This document shows, piece after piece, positions 1-10,339 of a stretch of 64,000 nucleotides of DNA. The stretch is taken from positions 15,704,501 to 15,768,500 of the forward strand of contig JAPQWV010000005.1 in NCBI GenBank assembly GCA_027422505.1. Direction: 5' to 3'. The DNA is from Craterostigma plantagineum. Its lineage: Eukaryota > Streptophyta > Magnoliopsida > Lamiales > Linderniaceae. The notes below the pieces were generated by a model. It was not told the origin of the DNA. It saw only the letters and a list, made by a program, of their open reading frames with translations, and made no database searches. Made by a program: the position numbers and the translations under genes. Position 1 is the first letter of the stretch. Every line of letters starts with the position of its first letter.

Positions 1-1520
1 GGTTTTGATCTTGTATAGATAAGAGAGTTAGTAACGAACGATAAGAGAAATACGAGTTTAATGAGTAGAGTTTTGAGAATAAAATTGTTTAAAGAATTTC
101 TTAGAACTAAGTGAGCGTGTGTGATGGTCGATAATGTATGGAAGAGAAATATATCTTAAAATTAGGAGAAGTTCTAGAAATTTAAATCGAGACTTGAGGA
201 GCAAAAACAAATTTTATATCAAAAGTGGTCTAGGGTGTTAGGACTGAAGTGTTAGGATCAAATCTTAAATAAGTTTGAGAAAAGTTTAACCCAAGAAGAT
301 TTTGACACGAGAAAAAGACTTAACACGTCAAGAAAAAAAATTCGCAGTTCGAATGGACGTGATTAAATGAAGAGTTATCCGAGAAAATGTGTTGAGAAAT
401 TTCGGTGTTTGTGAGTTTTAAAGAGAAATTCTAAAAAAAATTCTCAGTTGAAAATTTCTCGGATTTAAAATTTCGCATGTGAGAACGATTCTCAGTTGAG
501 AGTTTTAAAGCTTCACAAGAAAATTTCGCATGTTAAAAAAATTTGCATCGAGAGTTGAAGTGTGGTCTTAGGAATTTTCTCGGATTTGAAAGAGATGTGG
601 TATTGAAAAAACTTTCTCAGATGAGATAAACTTTCTCGGCTTTGAAAACTTTCTCGGATGTAGAAATTTTCGCGAAGTTCAAAACTTTCTCGGTCTAAAA
701 AAATTTCGCGGCTCAGAAAGATTCGCAGAATAAGCTTTCTAGGGTATGGAATTTCTGAAAATTCTCGGCTGAAAATTTCTCGACTTAGTAAAATTTCTCA
801 GTGTTTGGAAAATTTCGCGGCTTAGAAAAATCCTTGGAATAGACTTTTTCGCATATAAAGTTTCTCGGATTTTAAAGAGTACGAAGTTGAGAAAATTGGG
901 TCTAAGAGAAATCTTTCGCGGTTTTAAAAATTCTCGGATTTTGAGCATAGGCCGTTGCGAAAAATGCAGTGAAAGTGAAATTTTCGCGGTTTAAAAATTC
1001 TCGGAATCAACTTCGCGGATATGAAATTTCTCGGATTTGAACGATTCAGAAAGTTTCGCGGGCAAGAACATCAAAGTACTGTTCCATTGCTTGTCGAGAG
1101 TCTTTCCCATAAAACCGTCCGTTTTCACTCAAATCTCAACCAAAATCGCTCAAACTTGATCCTAAACTTCAGAAATTTTTCCCTAAACATATAATCGACC
1201 GATTTGTGAGCTAAAAACACCCAAAAATAGGTCAGATCGACCAAAACAGAGAATGGCCGAGATGTCCTTTTCCGAAAAGTTTTTGCTTTAATCTTGCTCA
1301 AACTCGTTAAAACTGATCCAAAAGTGTTCTAAAAGCATTTTAGGCATATACTCGATCTGGGGGAAGGTTTTAAACACAAAAACGAAGCATCAAAACCCCA
1401 AAACAAGCTCGAAATGCCCGAAAATAATTTTTTGCCCTTAACACCTTTGATCTTTCTTGGAATCGAACGAAACTGGATTCAAATCAATGCAGATCGATCC
1501 ACGTTTGCTCTGATACCACT
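1..1520 (-). other. Untranslated leader of Sirevirus-like copia element A
   Basis: This stretch aligns end to end with the leader of element J (47344-48829): both open with the same GGTTTTGATCTT block and close with the same primer binding site and LTR junction. In J that block lies about 30 bases upstream of the gag ATG on the minus strand, so the window edge falls just before element A's gag. Bases 400-1080 are AT-rich and packed with copies of TTTCTCGG, TTTCTCAG and TTTTCGCGG. No long frame is present, and the short frame at 739-948 consists of this repeat. The assignment is by comparison within the window; a function for the repeat is unknown. Confidence 0.85.
1507..1518 (-). other. Primer binding site of element A (initiator tRNA-Met type)
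   Basis: Read on the minus strand this is TGGTATCAGAGC, the classic plant Ty1/copia primer site complementary to the 3' end of initiator tRNA-Met. It lies two bases inside the LTR end at 1521, as expected for a 5' LTR in minus orientation. Confidence 0.9.
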
Positions 1521-1856
1521 TGTTGGTCCCTATTACACCAAACAATCTAACCTAGGATGGATTAACCACACAAATAATCTTGAAATCAAAGCAAATGGTG
1601 TGGGGTGCTTGAGAGGATAAGATGGAGGCTCAAAAAATTTTCTCTCTAGAATAGAAACACTCACAAGCACACCTAACTATGTGTTAGGGTTTTCCTATTT
1701 ATACCACAAGTTGGTATATAATAGGTGGGCCTCTTGTGAAGGCCCATTACATGAATAACTAAGAACTAACCCAACTAAGAACTAGCCCAAAGTTTAATAA
1801 AGAAAATCAACAAAGATAATACAATGAAATTGAACACTACAAAATATTTCCTAACA
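1521..1856 (-). repeat. 5' LTR of Sirevirus-like element A
   Basis: The 336-bp LTR has TG...CA ends: TGTTGGTCCC at the left and CCTAACA at the right, the same termini as the LTRs of J. On the minus strand it carries a TATA box (TATAAATA, 1696-1703). The primer site abuts its left end, so this is the 5' LTR of an element that continues leftward out of the window. It is clearly diverged from the J LTRs between the conserved ends, so A is a related subfamily rather than a recent copy. The right end cuts into the downstream ORF of element B, so A inserted into B. Confidence 0.88.
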
Positions 1857-2868
1857 CTACGAAGCAAACATTCCAGAACTTCCCGAGCTTCTCAAACAGG
1901 CCGTCATCAATGAGGAGTGCCCCCCTCGAAGTCGAAGATAGGAGAAGAACAGAAGCCACCGTGGGAAAATGTCAATGTGATCGCTCCATATCAAGAAGAG
2001 ATACGAAGAAGAATCTGGAGGAAGGAAGATAGGATCAAGAAGTTAGACGAGCTTGATCTAAGAGGACTAACTCATCTCCCGAGACCAACCGCTGTACGAT
2101 ACCTGCTCTCTCTTCGTAGAGGACTTGTGTGGAGGGGGAAAAGATACTAATGTTGACACTCTTAGAAGAGAAGAGAAGGAAAGAGCCAGAATCAGCAAAA
2201 TCTTAGGAGTACGGCGAGGTCGTCTCGACTTCTACGAGTATCCTATCTACAAAGTGCAGCGAGAAGATGGAACGGTCGAGGAGCTAACTGAAGGGGATCT
2301 CTCATACATCAGAGGTGAAGACGTTGATCAGATACTGGGAAGCTTGAGATTTCTTGGAACACTCCAGAATCCAGACTTAAGAGTGGGATACGTCGCTCTT
2401 AAGCGATTCATGATGCGCCAAATCAAGTTTAATTCGACCCACGATCTTCAAATGGCGGTGGAAAGCAACATGAAAAGGGTGAACCTCACATAGCCATCCT
2501 TCGAAGTCCCAGACCCAAGTCTTGGTGAAGGCCATATAATCAATGAAGACAACGATCCATCAGTGGTCTACATCAACTACAAAAGAGAAAAGAGACTGAT
2601 GAAAACATCCGAGATTGCCAAATTCAGTGATGGAACGCTGCTGATTATTCGGAGCAAACTCGGAAGGATTCTGGAGCAGCTAAGGTTCGAAGAAGCAGAG
2701 GTACAGGAGAAGTACGAGAAGCTGATCAACATCATCTTAGATCGAATTTCCTTACGAAGAACGATACGATCATACGAGTTCAGACTTGGACCCAGGAAAT
2801 CGGTCTATGCAGTGGAGAAACCCAAGAAGAAGAAGACACCAAGAACGCCAAAGCGAAAAGGATGCTAA
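1857..2868 (+). pseudogene. C-terminal part of the Sirevirus-position downstream ORF, element B
   Basis: This is the end of the extra ORF that lies after pol in these Sirevirus-like elements. It aligns with the end of the J ORF (38568-35686): PPWENVNVIAPYQEEIRRRI matches the J block around APWENKKITAPFQEEIRKRI, a VALKRFMMRQ...HDLQMAVE segment matches, and so does KFSDGTL near the end. The frame is broken by a shift between about 2125 and 2150 and by an in-frame TAG at 2491-2493. The product ends in a Lys-rich tail at a TAA at 2866. The 5' part is missing because element A inserted at 1856. The biochemical role of this ORF is unknown; some Sireviruses have an envelope-like gene in the same position. 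Confidence 0.75.
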
Positions 2869-2877
2869 GGGGGAGAT
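2868..2877 (+). other. Polypurine tract of element B
   Basis: The sequence AAGGGGGAGAT directly precedes the LTR start TGTTAGG at 2878. This is the expected position and composition for the plus-strand primer of reverse transcription, and it sets B's orientation as plus. Confidence 0.85.
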
Positions 2878-3192
2878 TGTTAGGAATATTTTTTAGCATC
2901 CTTTAATTAATGTGATCTTGGATTAATATGTACTTATTTAGTGGGTTGTAGTAGTTTGGGGTGACTAATGATATTAGGTAAGAGTTTTGTATTGGGCTTT
3001 AATATACCAAATACTTGTGGTATATAAAGCCCCACTTACCCTAATTAGGGTTTTATCAAAAGAATTAAAAAGGTAAGCCACCTTGTACTTTTCCTTAGAA
3101 AAACACACACTAACATGCACTCAAGGTGTTCCTCACGTTTTACACATTCAAACCTTTCTTTTGATCCTTGTTTGGTAATAAAAGGGCCAACA
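2878..3192 (+). repeat. 3' LTR of Sirevirus-like element B
   Basis: The 315-bp LTR runs from TGTTAGGA to GGGCCAACA, the same terminal pattern as the J LTRs read on the minus strand. A TATA box (TATATAAA, 3021-3028) follows a GTGG, as in the J LTRs. The right end interrupts the integrase of the Athila element C at its QEGD segment, so B inserted into C. The left half of B and the matching target duplication are not in the window. Confidence 0.88.
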
Positions 3193-3870
3193 ATCCCCTT
3201 CCTGAAAATCTCGTCTATGCCTAATTTTTCTGTCATGGTAGGCCTTCGAGCGCTCCTTATACATCCTAGCGTTATCATAAGTTGACAAACGCCACTCGTC
3301 TAGCTCATTAATTTGGAGTCGCCGCTTTCCGCCGGCTTCCCCCAAATCCATGTTCAATGACTTTATTGCCCAATAGGCTTTATGCTCGATTTCTACGGGG
3401 AGGTGGCATGCCTTCCCGTAGACCAATCTATATGGTGTAGTGCCTATTGGTGTCTTATAAGCAGTCCTATATGCCCAGAGTGCATCATTAAGCTTATTCG
3501 CCCACTCCTTTCGGTTCTTGTCTATAGTCTTCTCTAGGATACGTTTTAACTCGCGGTTCACTACTTCTACCTGACCGCTAGCCTGAGGATGATACGGGGT
3601 GGATAAGCTGTGTCTAACACCATAACGCTCTAATGTTCGTGAAAATTGGGTGTTACAAAAATGCGTGCCTCTATCACTAATGATGCGTCTAGGTGCCCCA
3701 AATCGTGAAAACAGTGCTCGAAAAAATCGAACAACAACCCTATCATCGTTCGTGGGTAAAGCTAGCGCCTCGGCCCACTTAGACACATAGTCTACAGCAA
3801 CCAGAATGTACTTATTATTATATGAGCTAGGAAACGGACCCATGAAGTTTATACCTCAAACATAAAAAAT
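3193..3870 (-). pseudogene. Athila integrase catalytic core and C-terminal region (C)
   Basis: Integrase joins the element cDNA to chromosomal DNA. The catalytic triad is visible: Asp in VAVDYVSKW, Asp in IISDRGTHF and Glu in [12 protein letters not shown]. The core is followed by the usual [19 protein letters not shown] segment and a YHDRKI...FQEGD stretch. The reading frame is open from 3843 down to the junction at 3193, where the B LTR replaces the rest of the C-terminus; the few codons beyond are LTR sequence. The first strand of the core (FMGPFP) lies upstream of 3843 and is separated from the N-terminal part by a shift or stop near 3860. Confidence 0.85.
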
Positions 3871-3878
3871 CTCACAAA

Positions 3879-4166
3879 CTAAAATAAAGTTCTGAGGCAT
3901 TTCATCGCGTCTCGAGATATTACCTGCGCGTTGACATTTATTACAAATGTCAACGTACCTTTGGGCGTCTTTGAAAATCGTAGGCCAGTAGAAACCGCTT
4001 TCCAGTACCTTTTGAGCGGTTCGGTTGGCTGCATATGCCCTCCAGTTGGTCCGCTATGGCAGTGACTGAGAATCCTTGTTGTCTCAGGTGAAGAAACACA
4101 TCGCCGAATCACCTGGTCTGCATATCGCCTGAAAAGATACGGATCTTCCCAAAAGTAGTACTTCAA
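3879..4166 (-). pseudogene. Athila integrase N-terminal zinc-binding region (C)
   Basis: The frame starts with KYYFWEDPYLF, the segment that precedes the integrase zinc domain in Athila pol, and contains [10 protein letters not shown], matching the HHCC histidine region, followed by the RYWKA...GLRFSKT segment. The cysteine pair has degraded: the expected CxxC region reads as FVINVNAQV in this frame, consistent with substitutions or a nearby shift. It belongs to the same pol as the core at 3193-3870. Confidence 0.7.
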
Positions 4167-4564
4167 GTCAGAAAAGAATTTCTTCTTCTGCTGACTTGTA
4201 TACCCTTTTGGAAGGACCCTCGCGACAAGATAATTAGCATAATCTGCAAACCAAGTAATATCGTCCTATACAACTCGTATCGCGTACAAGTGCTCGTCTG
4301 GGAACGTATCCTGAATCTCCTTGCCGTCCTTGTTATAGATTTCGGACTCCTCTAGTCGAGAGAGGTGATCCGCCGCCAGATTCTCTGCGCCTTTCTTGTC
4401 ACGGATCTCTATATCGAACTCTTAAAGGAGCAGGATCCATCTGATTAGCCGGGGCTTGGCGTCCGACTTTGCTAGTAAGTACTTAAGGGCATAGTGGTCA
4501 GTGAAAACAATAACTTTCGATAAAATAAGATATGACCTGAATTTATCGAAGGCGAACACGACAG
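4167..4564 (-). pseudogene. Degenerate RNase H region of the Athila pol (C)
   Basis: This lies between the RT frame ending at 4565 (which closes with the RNase H start [14 protein letters not shown] and ANYTTTKK) and the integrase zinc region. Fragments of RNase H and connection-domain coding can be read on the minus strand in all three frames, but stops and shifts break it every few dozen codons. No long frame survives. Confidence 0.6.
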
Positions 4565-5418
4565 CTAAAAGCTCTTTTTCGTGGTTGTGTAGTTGGCTTG
4601 GGCTGCGTCTAACATCTTGCTGGCGTAGTAAATGGGCCTGAAATGATTGTCTTTGCGCTGCCCTAGCACGGCTCCCACTGCATAATCACTAGCGTCGCAC
4701 ATTAGTTCAAAGGGCAACCCCAAGTCGATGGCAACCATAATAGGTGTTGCAATCAGTCGCTCCTTAAGCAAGTTAAAAGCATGCAAGCATTCATCGTTAA
4801 ACTCAAACGGAGCATCTTTCTCAAGTAATCTAGACATGTGTCGAGCAATCTTAGAAAAATCCTTAATGAACCTACGATAGAACCCAGCATGTCCTAAAAA
4901 ACTCCTAATTGATCTCACGTTCGAGGGGACATGTAATTTTTCTGTTGTCTCTAACTTAGCTCGGTCCACTTCGATTCCTTTAGAGGAAATCTTGTGTCCC
5001 AACACTATACCCTCTCGAACCATAAAGTGGCATTTTTCCCAATTAAGTGCCAAGTTCGTATTCTCGTAACGTGCGAGTACGAGTTTCAGATTAGCAAGAC
5101 AAACATTGAATGATGACCCAAACACAGAAAAATCATCCATAAACACCTCCATTACCTCGCCTACAAACTCGTCGAATATAGCCATCATACATCGTCGAAA
5201 TATGGCTGGGGCATTGCATAGACCAAATGGCATCCTTCTGTACGCAAATGTACCGAAGGGGCAGGTGAATATGGTCTTCTCCTGGTCCTCAGGTGCAATA
5301 GGGATCTGCAAGTATCCTGATAAATCGTCAAGAAAGCAATAAAATGAGTGACCAGATAATTTTTCTAACATTTGGTCGATAAATGGTAAGGGAAAATGGT
5401 CAGTTCTCGTGGCGTCGT
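4565..5418 (-). pseudogene. Athila reverse transcriptase, C-terminal two thirds (C)
   Basis: This continues the RT that is split by the TRIM at 5419-6422. The order of motifs is FPLPFIDQMLEKLSG, SGYLQIPIAPEDQEKT, RMPFGLCNAPA, then the catalytic FMDDFSVFG, then GHKISSKGIEVD and SFLGHAGFYRRFIKDFS, and the start of RNase H ([12 protein letters not shown]). The catalytic Asp pair is intact. Codons of the open frame upstream of 5418 on the minus strand are TRIM sequence and should be excluded. Confidence 0.87.
5414..5418. repeat. Target site duplication GTCGT of the TRIM (left copy)
   Basis: GTCGT precedes the TRIM here and follows it at 6423-6427. It marks a clean integrase-mediated insertion; removing one copy rejoins the Athila RT at RKLND/... 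Confidence 0.9.
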
Positions 5419-5884
5419 TGTAACGACCCGTCCCATACCAGGTGTCACTGTAGCATCCGTCCCTACCGGGACCTGTGGGGTTGGGCCCACCATACTCCGA
5501 CTGATAGTCTGGCCCCACTGTACCACCATTTTAACCTTTCAGCGTACTTCGTCCTCGCTCACACGTACCCTGGGCAAACTTCCCAGGGGGTCACCCATCC
5601 TTAGATTCCTCCAAGTCAAGCACGCTTAACTTCGAAGTTTCTATAGATGGACTCCCGAAAAGGTAGGTCGACCTTGGTGATATGAGTAGTACTATCAATT
5701 CTATTATACGATTCTTAGCCTGACACGCCCATACATTGTCAGTCTCAGGATCCCCTCTCATTCGGGTGTCGGATCGTTTCATTCATGTACCCCTTCGCCT
5801 AGAAGCCTTGCCAGGAGCCGCTCCTTGTCCGTGCACCCTGGCACCGGCGATCACTCCCCGCCCTCTTCGGCCCCGGGCATCACA
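5419..5884 (-). repeat. TRIM LTR, 3' copy in element orientation
   Basis: 466 bp, TGTAACGACC to GGGCATCACA. It differs from the other copy at about eight sites, for example GCATCACA against GCGTCACA at the right end. Confidence 0.92.
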
Positions 5885-5942
5885 TGCCCACCAGCTTCCG
5901 CCTGGTTCGTCCCCGAACCAGCACCGTACTGCGAGAGGTTGT

Positions 5943-5954
5943 GCTCTGATACCA
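5943..5954 (-). other. Primer binding site of the TRIM
   Basis: TGGTATCAGAGC on the minus strand, two bases inside the right LTR at 5957. It is complementary to initiator tRNA-Met. The rest of the 72-bp interior is GC-rich, with a GGCGGAAGCTGGTGGGCA stretch beside the left LTR as the only candidate plus-strand primer. Confidence 0.88.
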
Positions 5955-5956
5955 CC

Positions 5957-6422
5957 TGTAACGACCCGTCCCATACCAGGTGTCACTGTAGCATCCGTCC
6001 CTACCGGGACCTGTGGGGTTGGGCCCACCATACTCCGACTGATAGTCTGGCCCCACTGTACCACCATTTTAACCTTTCAGCGTGCTTCGTCCTCGCTCAC
6101 ACGCACCCTAGGCAAACTTCCCAGGGGGTCACCCATCCTTAGATTGCTCCAAGTCAAGCACGCTTAACTTCGGAGTTTCTATAGATGGACTCCCGAAAAG
6201 GTAGGTCGACCTTGGTGATATGAGTAGTACTATCAATTCTATTATACGATTCTTAGCCTGACACGCCCATACATTGTCAGTCTCAGGATCCCCTCTCATT
6301 CGGGTGTCGGATCGGTTCGTTCATGTACCCCTTCGCCTAGAAGCCTTGCCAGGAGCCGCTCCTTGTCCGTGCACCCTGGCACCGGCGATCACTCCCCGCC
6401 CTCTTCGGCCCCGGGCGTCACA
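5957..6422 (-). repeat. TRIM LTR, 5' copy in element orientation
   Basis: 466 bp, the same length as the left LTR. The following GTCGT at 6423-6427 is the second target duplication. Confidence 0.92.
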
Positions 6423-6427
6423 GTCGT

Positions 6428-6974
6428 TCAATTTTCTGTAGTCGATGCACACGCGCCACCCCGTCACTGTTCTTGTTGGGATCAACTCGTTCTTGTCGTT
6501 AGTGACAACCATCATGCCTCTCTTCTTCGGAACCACTTGGACCGGACTTATCCAAGCACTATCTGAAATGGGGTAAATGATCCATGCGTCAAGCAACTTA
6601 ATCACCTCCTTCTTCACGACATCCTTCGTATTGGGATTAAGTCGCCTTTGACGTTGCGCGACCGGCTTGAACTCGTCCTCCATCAAAGTCTTGTGCGTAC
6701 AGTAGCTCGAACTGATTCTCCTGATGTCGGATATCTTCCACGATATTGCCTTCTTGTGGGCTCTCAACACGTCCAAGAGCAGGTCCTTCTGTCCGTCGTC
6801 GAGGCTCGATGAGATGATGACTGGTAGCCCGTCGTTGCTGCCAAGGAACGCGCGAGGTGGTCGGGCAGCGGCTTCAACTCTAGGACCGGTGGCTCCTCGA
6901 CCGAGCTCTTTTCCTTGTCCTCTTCGCTGCTCTTGTCGATGGCTATGATATGCTCGTCTACTTCTTCCCCACAC
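6428..6974 (-). pseudogene. Athila reverse transcriptase N-terminal part and protease-RT linker (C)
   Basis: The minus-strand frame contains LPVIISSSL...ALRAHKKAISWKISDI, the linker typical of Athila pol, then the RT start with NPNTKDVVKKEVIKLLDA, ISPVQVVPKK and GWRVCIDYRKLND, where the TRIM begins. After the TRIM the same domain continues at 5418. A frame change near 6900 separates it from the overlapping frame carrying the acidic DECGEEVDEHI segment, so the gene is also broken upstream. Confidence 0.83.
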
Positions 6975-7643
6975 TCATCGATTGCCCTAATCATTCTAGT
7001 GTCCTTCTCGCTCGAAACCTGTGATAGACCTAGCTCCTAAATCAGCTAAAGCACGTTCAACTGCTAAATCGCCAATAAGACAGGGAATAGTAAAACTCCC
7101 TGGGTCCTTAAGCTTCTTCGGCATCTTGTTCTGGAGTATCGCCGAGCATTCTCCTCGTAGGCATACTGTAGACACGTGCTCGAGCTTCCGTCGATTCGTC
7201 AACAAGTCCTTCAGGAACTTAGCAAAACTAGGCATCTGCGTAATAGCTTCAACGAACGGTAAGTTAATATGTAATTCTTTACACATGTTCATAAATTTGC
7301 CGAACTGCGCCTCATCTTTGTCTTTCTTCAACCGAGCTGGGTAAGGGATCTTCGGCTGGTACGGCTTCACCGGTGGTCGCACAATCTCCTTTTCCTTTTC
7401 TCTTTCAGGCTCGACCTTCTCCTTCTCAGCTTCGGCCTTCTCAACATCGTCGCCTTTGCTTACCTCCACTTCTGGCTCGTCGTGGACCTCGACCTCAGCT
7501 TTATCATTTGATTTCTTTTTAGGAGGTACCTCTTGCAACTCTCGCCCGTTCCTCAGGGTAACCGCTTTGCAGTACTCCTTAGGGTTTGGTTCGGTATAAC
7601 TTGGGAGTGATCCTTGATTTCGCCCCGCCAATTGCTTCGCCAT
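6975..7643 (-). pseudogene. Athila gag tail and truncated aspartic protease (C)
   Basis: The frame begins with AKQLAGRNQGSLPS and the AVTLRNGREL block found between gag and protease in Athila elements. A Glu/Lys/Val-rich linker (about residues 50-90) follows, then KPYQPKIPYPARLKKDK, and FAKFLKDLLTNRRKL before the protease. The protease active site is ALADLGA, but right after it the sequence jumps to unrelated residues and then to the RT linker. The flap and the second half of the protease are therefore missing, an internal deletion. A frameshift near 7660 separates it from gag. Confidence 0.8.
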
Positions 7644-7681
7644 CTGGGCCCACTTGTTGCTCCAACTTCTTGATAGAGGCG

Positions 7682-9078
7682 TCAGTATTTTTGAGCGCGT
7701 ACATTGTTGGCTTCCATGTACTCCTCCATCTTCGTCATTCGACTCTCGTGGGCTTGAGTGGTGTTGCTGAAATTTGTGAGAAGCGTCTTCATCATATCCT
7801 TTATCTCCCTCATATCATCTGATCCCGACCTTGCAGACGAGTTCTGATACGGACGTGATGTTCCTCCTTGGAAACCAGATGGTCTAGGTTGGAATCCCGG
7901 TGGCCCTTGGCCATGGTGGTTTTGGTTCCCATACGCCAGATTTGGATGTGCTCGAGGTTGAAAACTCCGCTGGCCTTGGTAATTCCCCATATAGTCCACG
8001 TGCTCTAATGATTACCCTAATTGGCACTCTGAGGTCTCATGAGCTGCGCCACAAATCTCGCACTGTGGTGTGTACGGCTTCTGAGGTGATGTGGTGGTCA
8101 TCACGGCATGCACGGGCTGTGTTTGCCCGGCCTTTGGAAGTAGTGTGTTGATCACCGTCTGGAGCTGGGAATTGGTAGTTGCAATCTGTTGTTGCAGTGC
8201 CTCGAACTTGGCATTTGTAGCGGTCTCTTCGCTCACCCCAAACACTCCTGGAGTCTTTATCCTCGTATTGCCTCTCATGAAGTTGTTCCTTGAGTAGTCT
8301 TCGATTAGATTCCAGGCGTCTGTGGCATTGAGCTTCACGAGCCCTCCTCCCGCGGCTCCGTTTAGCATATGAACGGTTTGATCATTGAGGCCCTCGTGAA
8401 ATCGATTGATCATGGCGGCCTTTGACATCCCGTGTTGTGGGCACTTCTTCAATAGGGACTTGTACCTCTCCCACACCTCATAAAGATTCTCTGAATCCTT
8501 CTGGTGAAAAAGGGAGATCTCCGTCTTCAACCTTAACACCTTTGACAATGGGAAGTAATGGCCGATGAATGCTGCTCGCAGCTCTTCCCACGTAGTGATT
8601 GATCTGGGCGGTAGCATCTCCAACCAGTCCTTCGCCCTGTACTTGAGTGAGAATGGAACAACATCAGCTTGATCGCATCGCTCGGGACCCCATTAATCTT
8701 GATGGTGTCTGTTACTGTCAGAAAGGCCTTCAGGTGGGAGTATGGATCATCATCAGGGTTCCCCTCAAATTGAGCCGTCTGAAAGATCATTTGAAGCCAA
8801 GCATGCTTTAGCTCAAAATTGTTGTTCTCGACCGGTGGAATAACAATCGCCGATTCGGTACCGCCTAGTGTGGCGCTCTTGAGTAGATCTTCTAGAGATT
8901 GCTCCTCTTCTTGGTCATGGTGGACGGGTACTCTGTGATCTGTCATTTCCGCTTCTTTCTCTCGACTGTCTACGGACGTCTCTGTTCGAGAATTCTCTGC
9001 CGACTCCTGAGAGTTGTCCTCTGAGTAGCTAACTAGCGCTCCTTGATAGTTACTAGCCGATGGGTGGCTCCGGGTCAT
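7682..9078 (-). pseudogene. Athila gag nucleocapsid-type protein (C)
   Basis: Gag packages the element RNA into particles. The start at 9078 (MTRSHPSAS) follows a 5' leader. The conserved gag core is FELKHAWLQMIFQTAQFEGNPDDDPYSHLKAFL, then, after a frameshift near 8640, the DWLEMLPPRSITTWEELRAAF and RYKSLLKKCPQHG segments. A zinc knuckle CEICGAAHETSEC follows, with the Athila spacing CX2CX3HX4C. An in-frame stop just past it (8009-8011) is followed by the Gly/Gln/Pro-rich segment and a helical segment ending at 7682. Confidence 0.85.
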
Positions 9079-9333
9079 TCACCACTGAATAGTACCTTGA
9101 ATGAGCGGGAGCAAAATTAGCGAAGGAATGATAGACAAGTCGAAGGAATAGTGCAAATAATAATTACTTGGAAATGCCAACGAGTGAACAAAGAACGAAT
9201 AACTAACTTAATCCACTTGAACACTTAAAACGCAAATAATTGAAACGAAAATTTAACAAATAATAGTGGCTAAAGTACCGAACTACGGTGTTCCTAGTAT
9301 CAATTTTATTCCCCGGCAACGGCGCCAAAAACT
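9079..9333 (-). other. Athila leader with tRNA-Asp-type primer binding site (9310-9327)
   Basis: Read on the minus strand, 9327-9310 is TGGCGCCGTTGCCGGGGA, the primer site typical of Athila elements and complementary to the 3' end of tRNA-Asp. It sits six bases inside the LTR end at 9334. The remaining 230 bases to the gag ATG at 9078 are AT-rich and hold no frame. Confidence 0.92.
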
Positions 9334-9760
9334 TGATCGCGTGCGTGTACGTTAATACATTAAAGGTTCGTCCAAGTACGTCAAGTAATAATTAAAACGA
9401 ATATATTATTACTAAAACCACGCGCGATTGGCAGTGTACCTATCGTTTGTAATATAGCTATAGTGAATATCCGAGTATCGAACACGAGGAATAAACTGAG
9501 TACTAGTATTGGCCTATCGACTTGATATTTAGCCTAAATAAAATAGCAGGAATTGTTTATGCTACGGACAAATTTAGCAGAGAAACCTAAAGGATTGGAA
9601 GACTAAGGAAGCACAACTAGAAATAATACGAGTGACTTAAGATGACAAATATGTGTTCGAGATTTGAATCCCGCTGGATGTTGTCGGCTATAGCTACGGA
9701 ATATCGTTCCTACGTCAATATCGACTAAATCGCGGTAACTTTCTACCCACTCACGGATTT

Positions 9761-9894
9761 GCTGTCGCCCTAAAGTTCGTGGGAATCTAAGATCATTAAT
9801 TACCAGACGGCGAGGATCGAATATTTGCTTTCGCCCTATACTCGAATCCTAACGTCTATGAACGGCCTAATCGTTATTTAGCTGTCGCCCTAAA
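9761..9894. repeat. Three-copy GCTGTCGCCCTA repeat in the Athila LTR
   Basis: GCTGTCGCCCTAAA occurs at 9761 and 9881, and a variant GCTTTCGCCCTATA at 9827, each preceded by an ATTT or TTTA. Spacing is 66 and 54 bases. It has no coding content. Confidence 0.7.
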
Positions 9895-10339
9895 CGATGT
9901 ACCACATATTCACGTCAACACATAGACATATTGAGGCAAAGAAGCAATATCATAGAACAATAAATAGTCGAATACACGTGTTCACAATTATCCTACGCCT
10001 TAACTACGACATAAACCAAGGTTCATCTATTCCCGAACACACAAGAGATTTAGCTACTCATATTAGGCAAAACAACAACGAGATTCAAAGGAAACGAGGA
10101 TAGAGAACTCATAAAATCTTCCCTAATAAGTGAGTATGGCGGTTCTGAGGTGGAGCTCTCGTTCCTCAATCGAATGAGCATGACTGCGTTGTTGGATCGT
10201 CCCTTGAGCTTCTCCGAATCAAGGGGCTACTTCTAGTGTTCTTCCTCCTCTTCTTTTCTCTATGTTTTCGGCTCTATGGGGTTAGGGTTGAGTTCTGAGA
10301 AGAACTCCCCTTTTATGCTTCGAATTTGGGCCTTAACCC

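Larger units (their letters stand above)
5419..6422 (-). mobile_element. TRIM (miniature LTR retrotransposon) in the Athila RT
   Basis: Two direct repeats of 466 bp (5419-5884 and 5957-6422) flank only 72 bp of interior. Each repeat starts TGTAACGACCCGTCCC and ends in TCACA. The 5-bp target duplication GTCGT is present on both sides (5414-5418 and 6423-6427). The interior contains TGGTATCAGAGC on the minus strand next to the right repeat, a tRNA-Met-type primer site, so the element is in minus orientation. It has no coding capacity; the short frames across it are LTR shadows. The two LTRs differ at about 8 positions by eye, under 2%, so insertion was fairly recent. It depends on enzymes from another element. 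Confidence 0.93.

Noticed and set aside
1414..1620. 68-codon frame spanning the A leader/LTR junction
   Set aside because: Crosses the primer site and LTR boundary, so it cannot be a gene of the element.
5736..6167. Frame of 143 codons across the TRIM, and its overlapping partners
   Set aside because: It runs from one TRIM LTR through the interior into the other; repeated in both LTRs, GC-rich and with no protein-like pattern.
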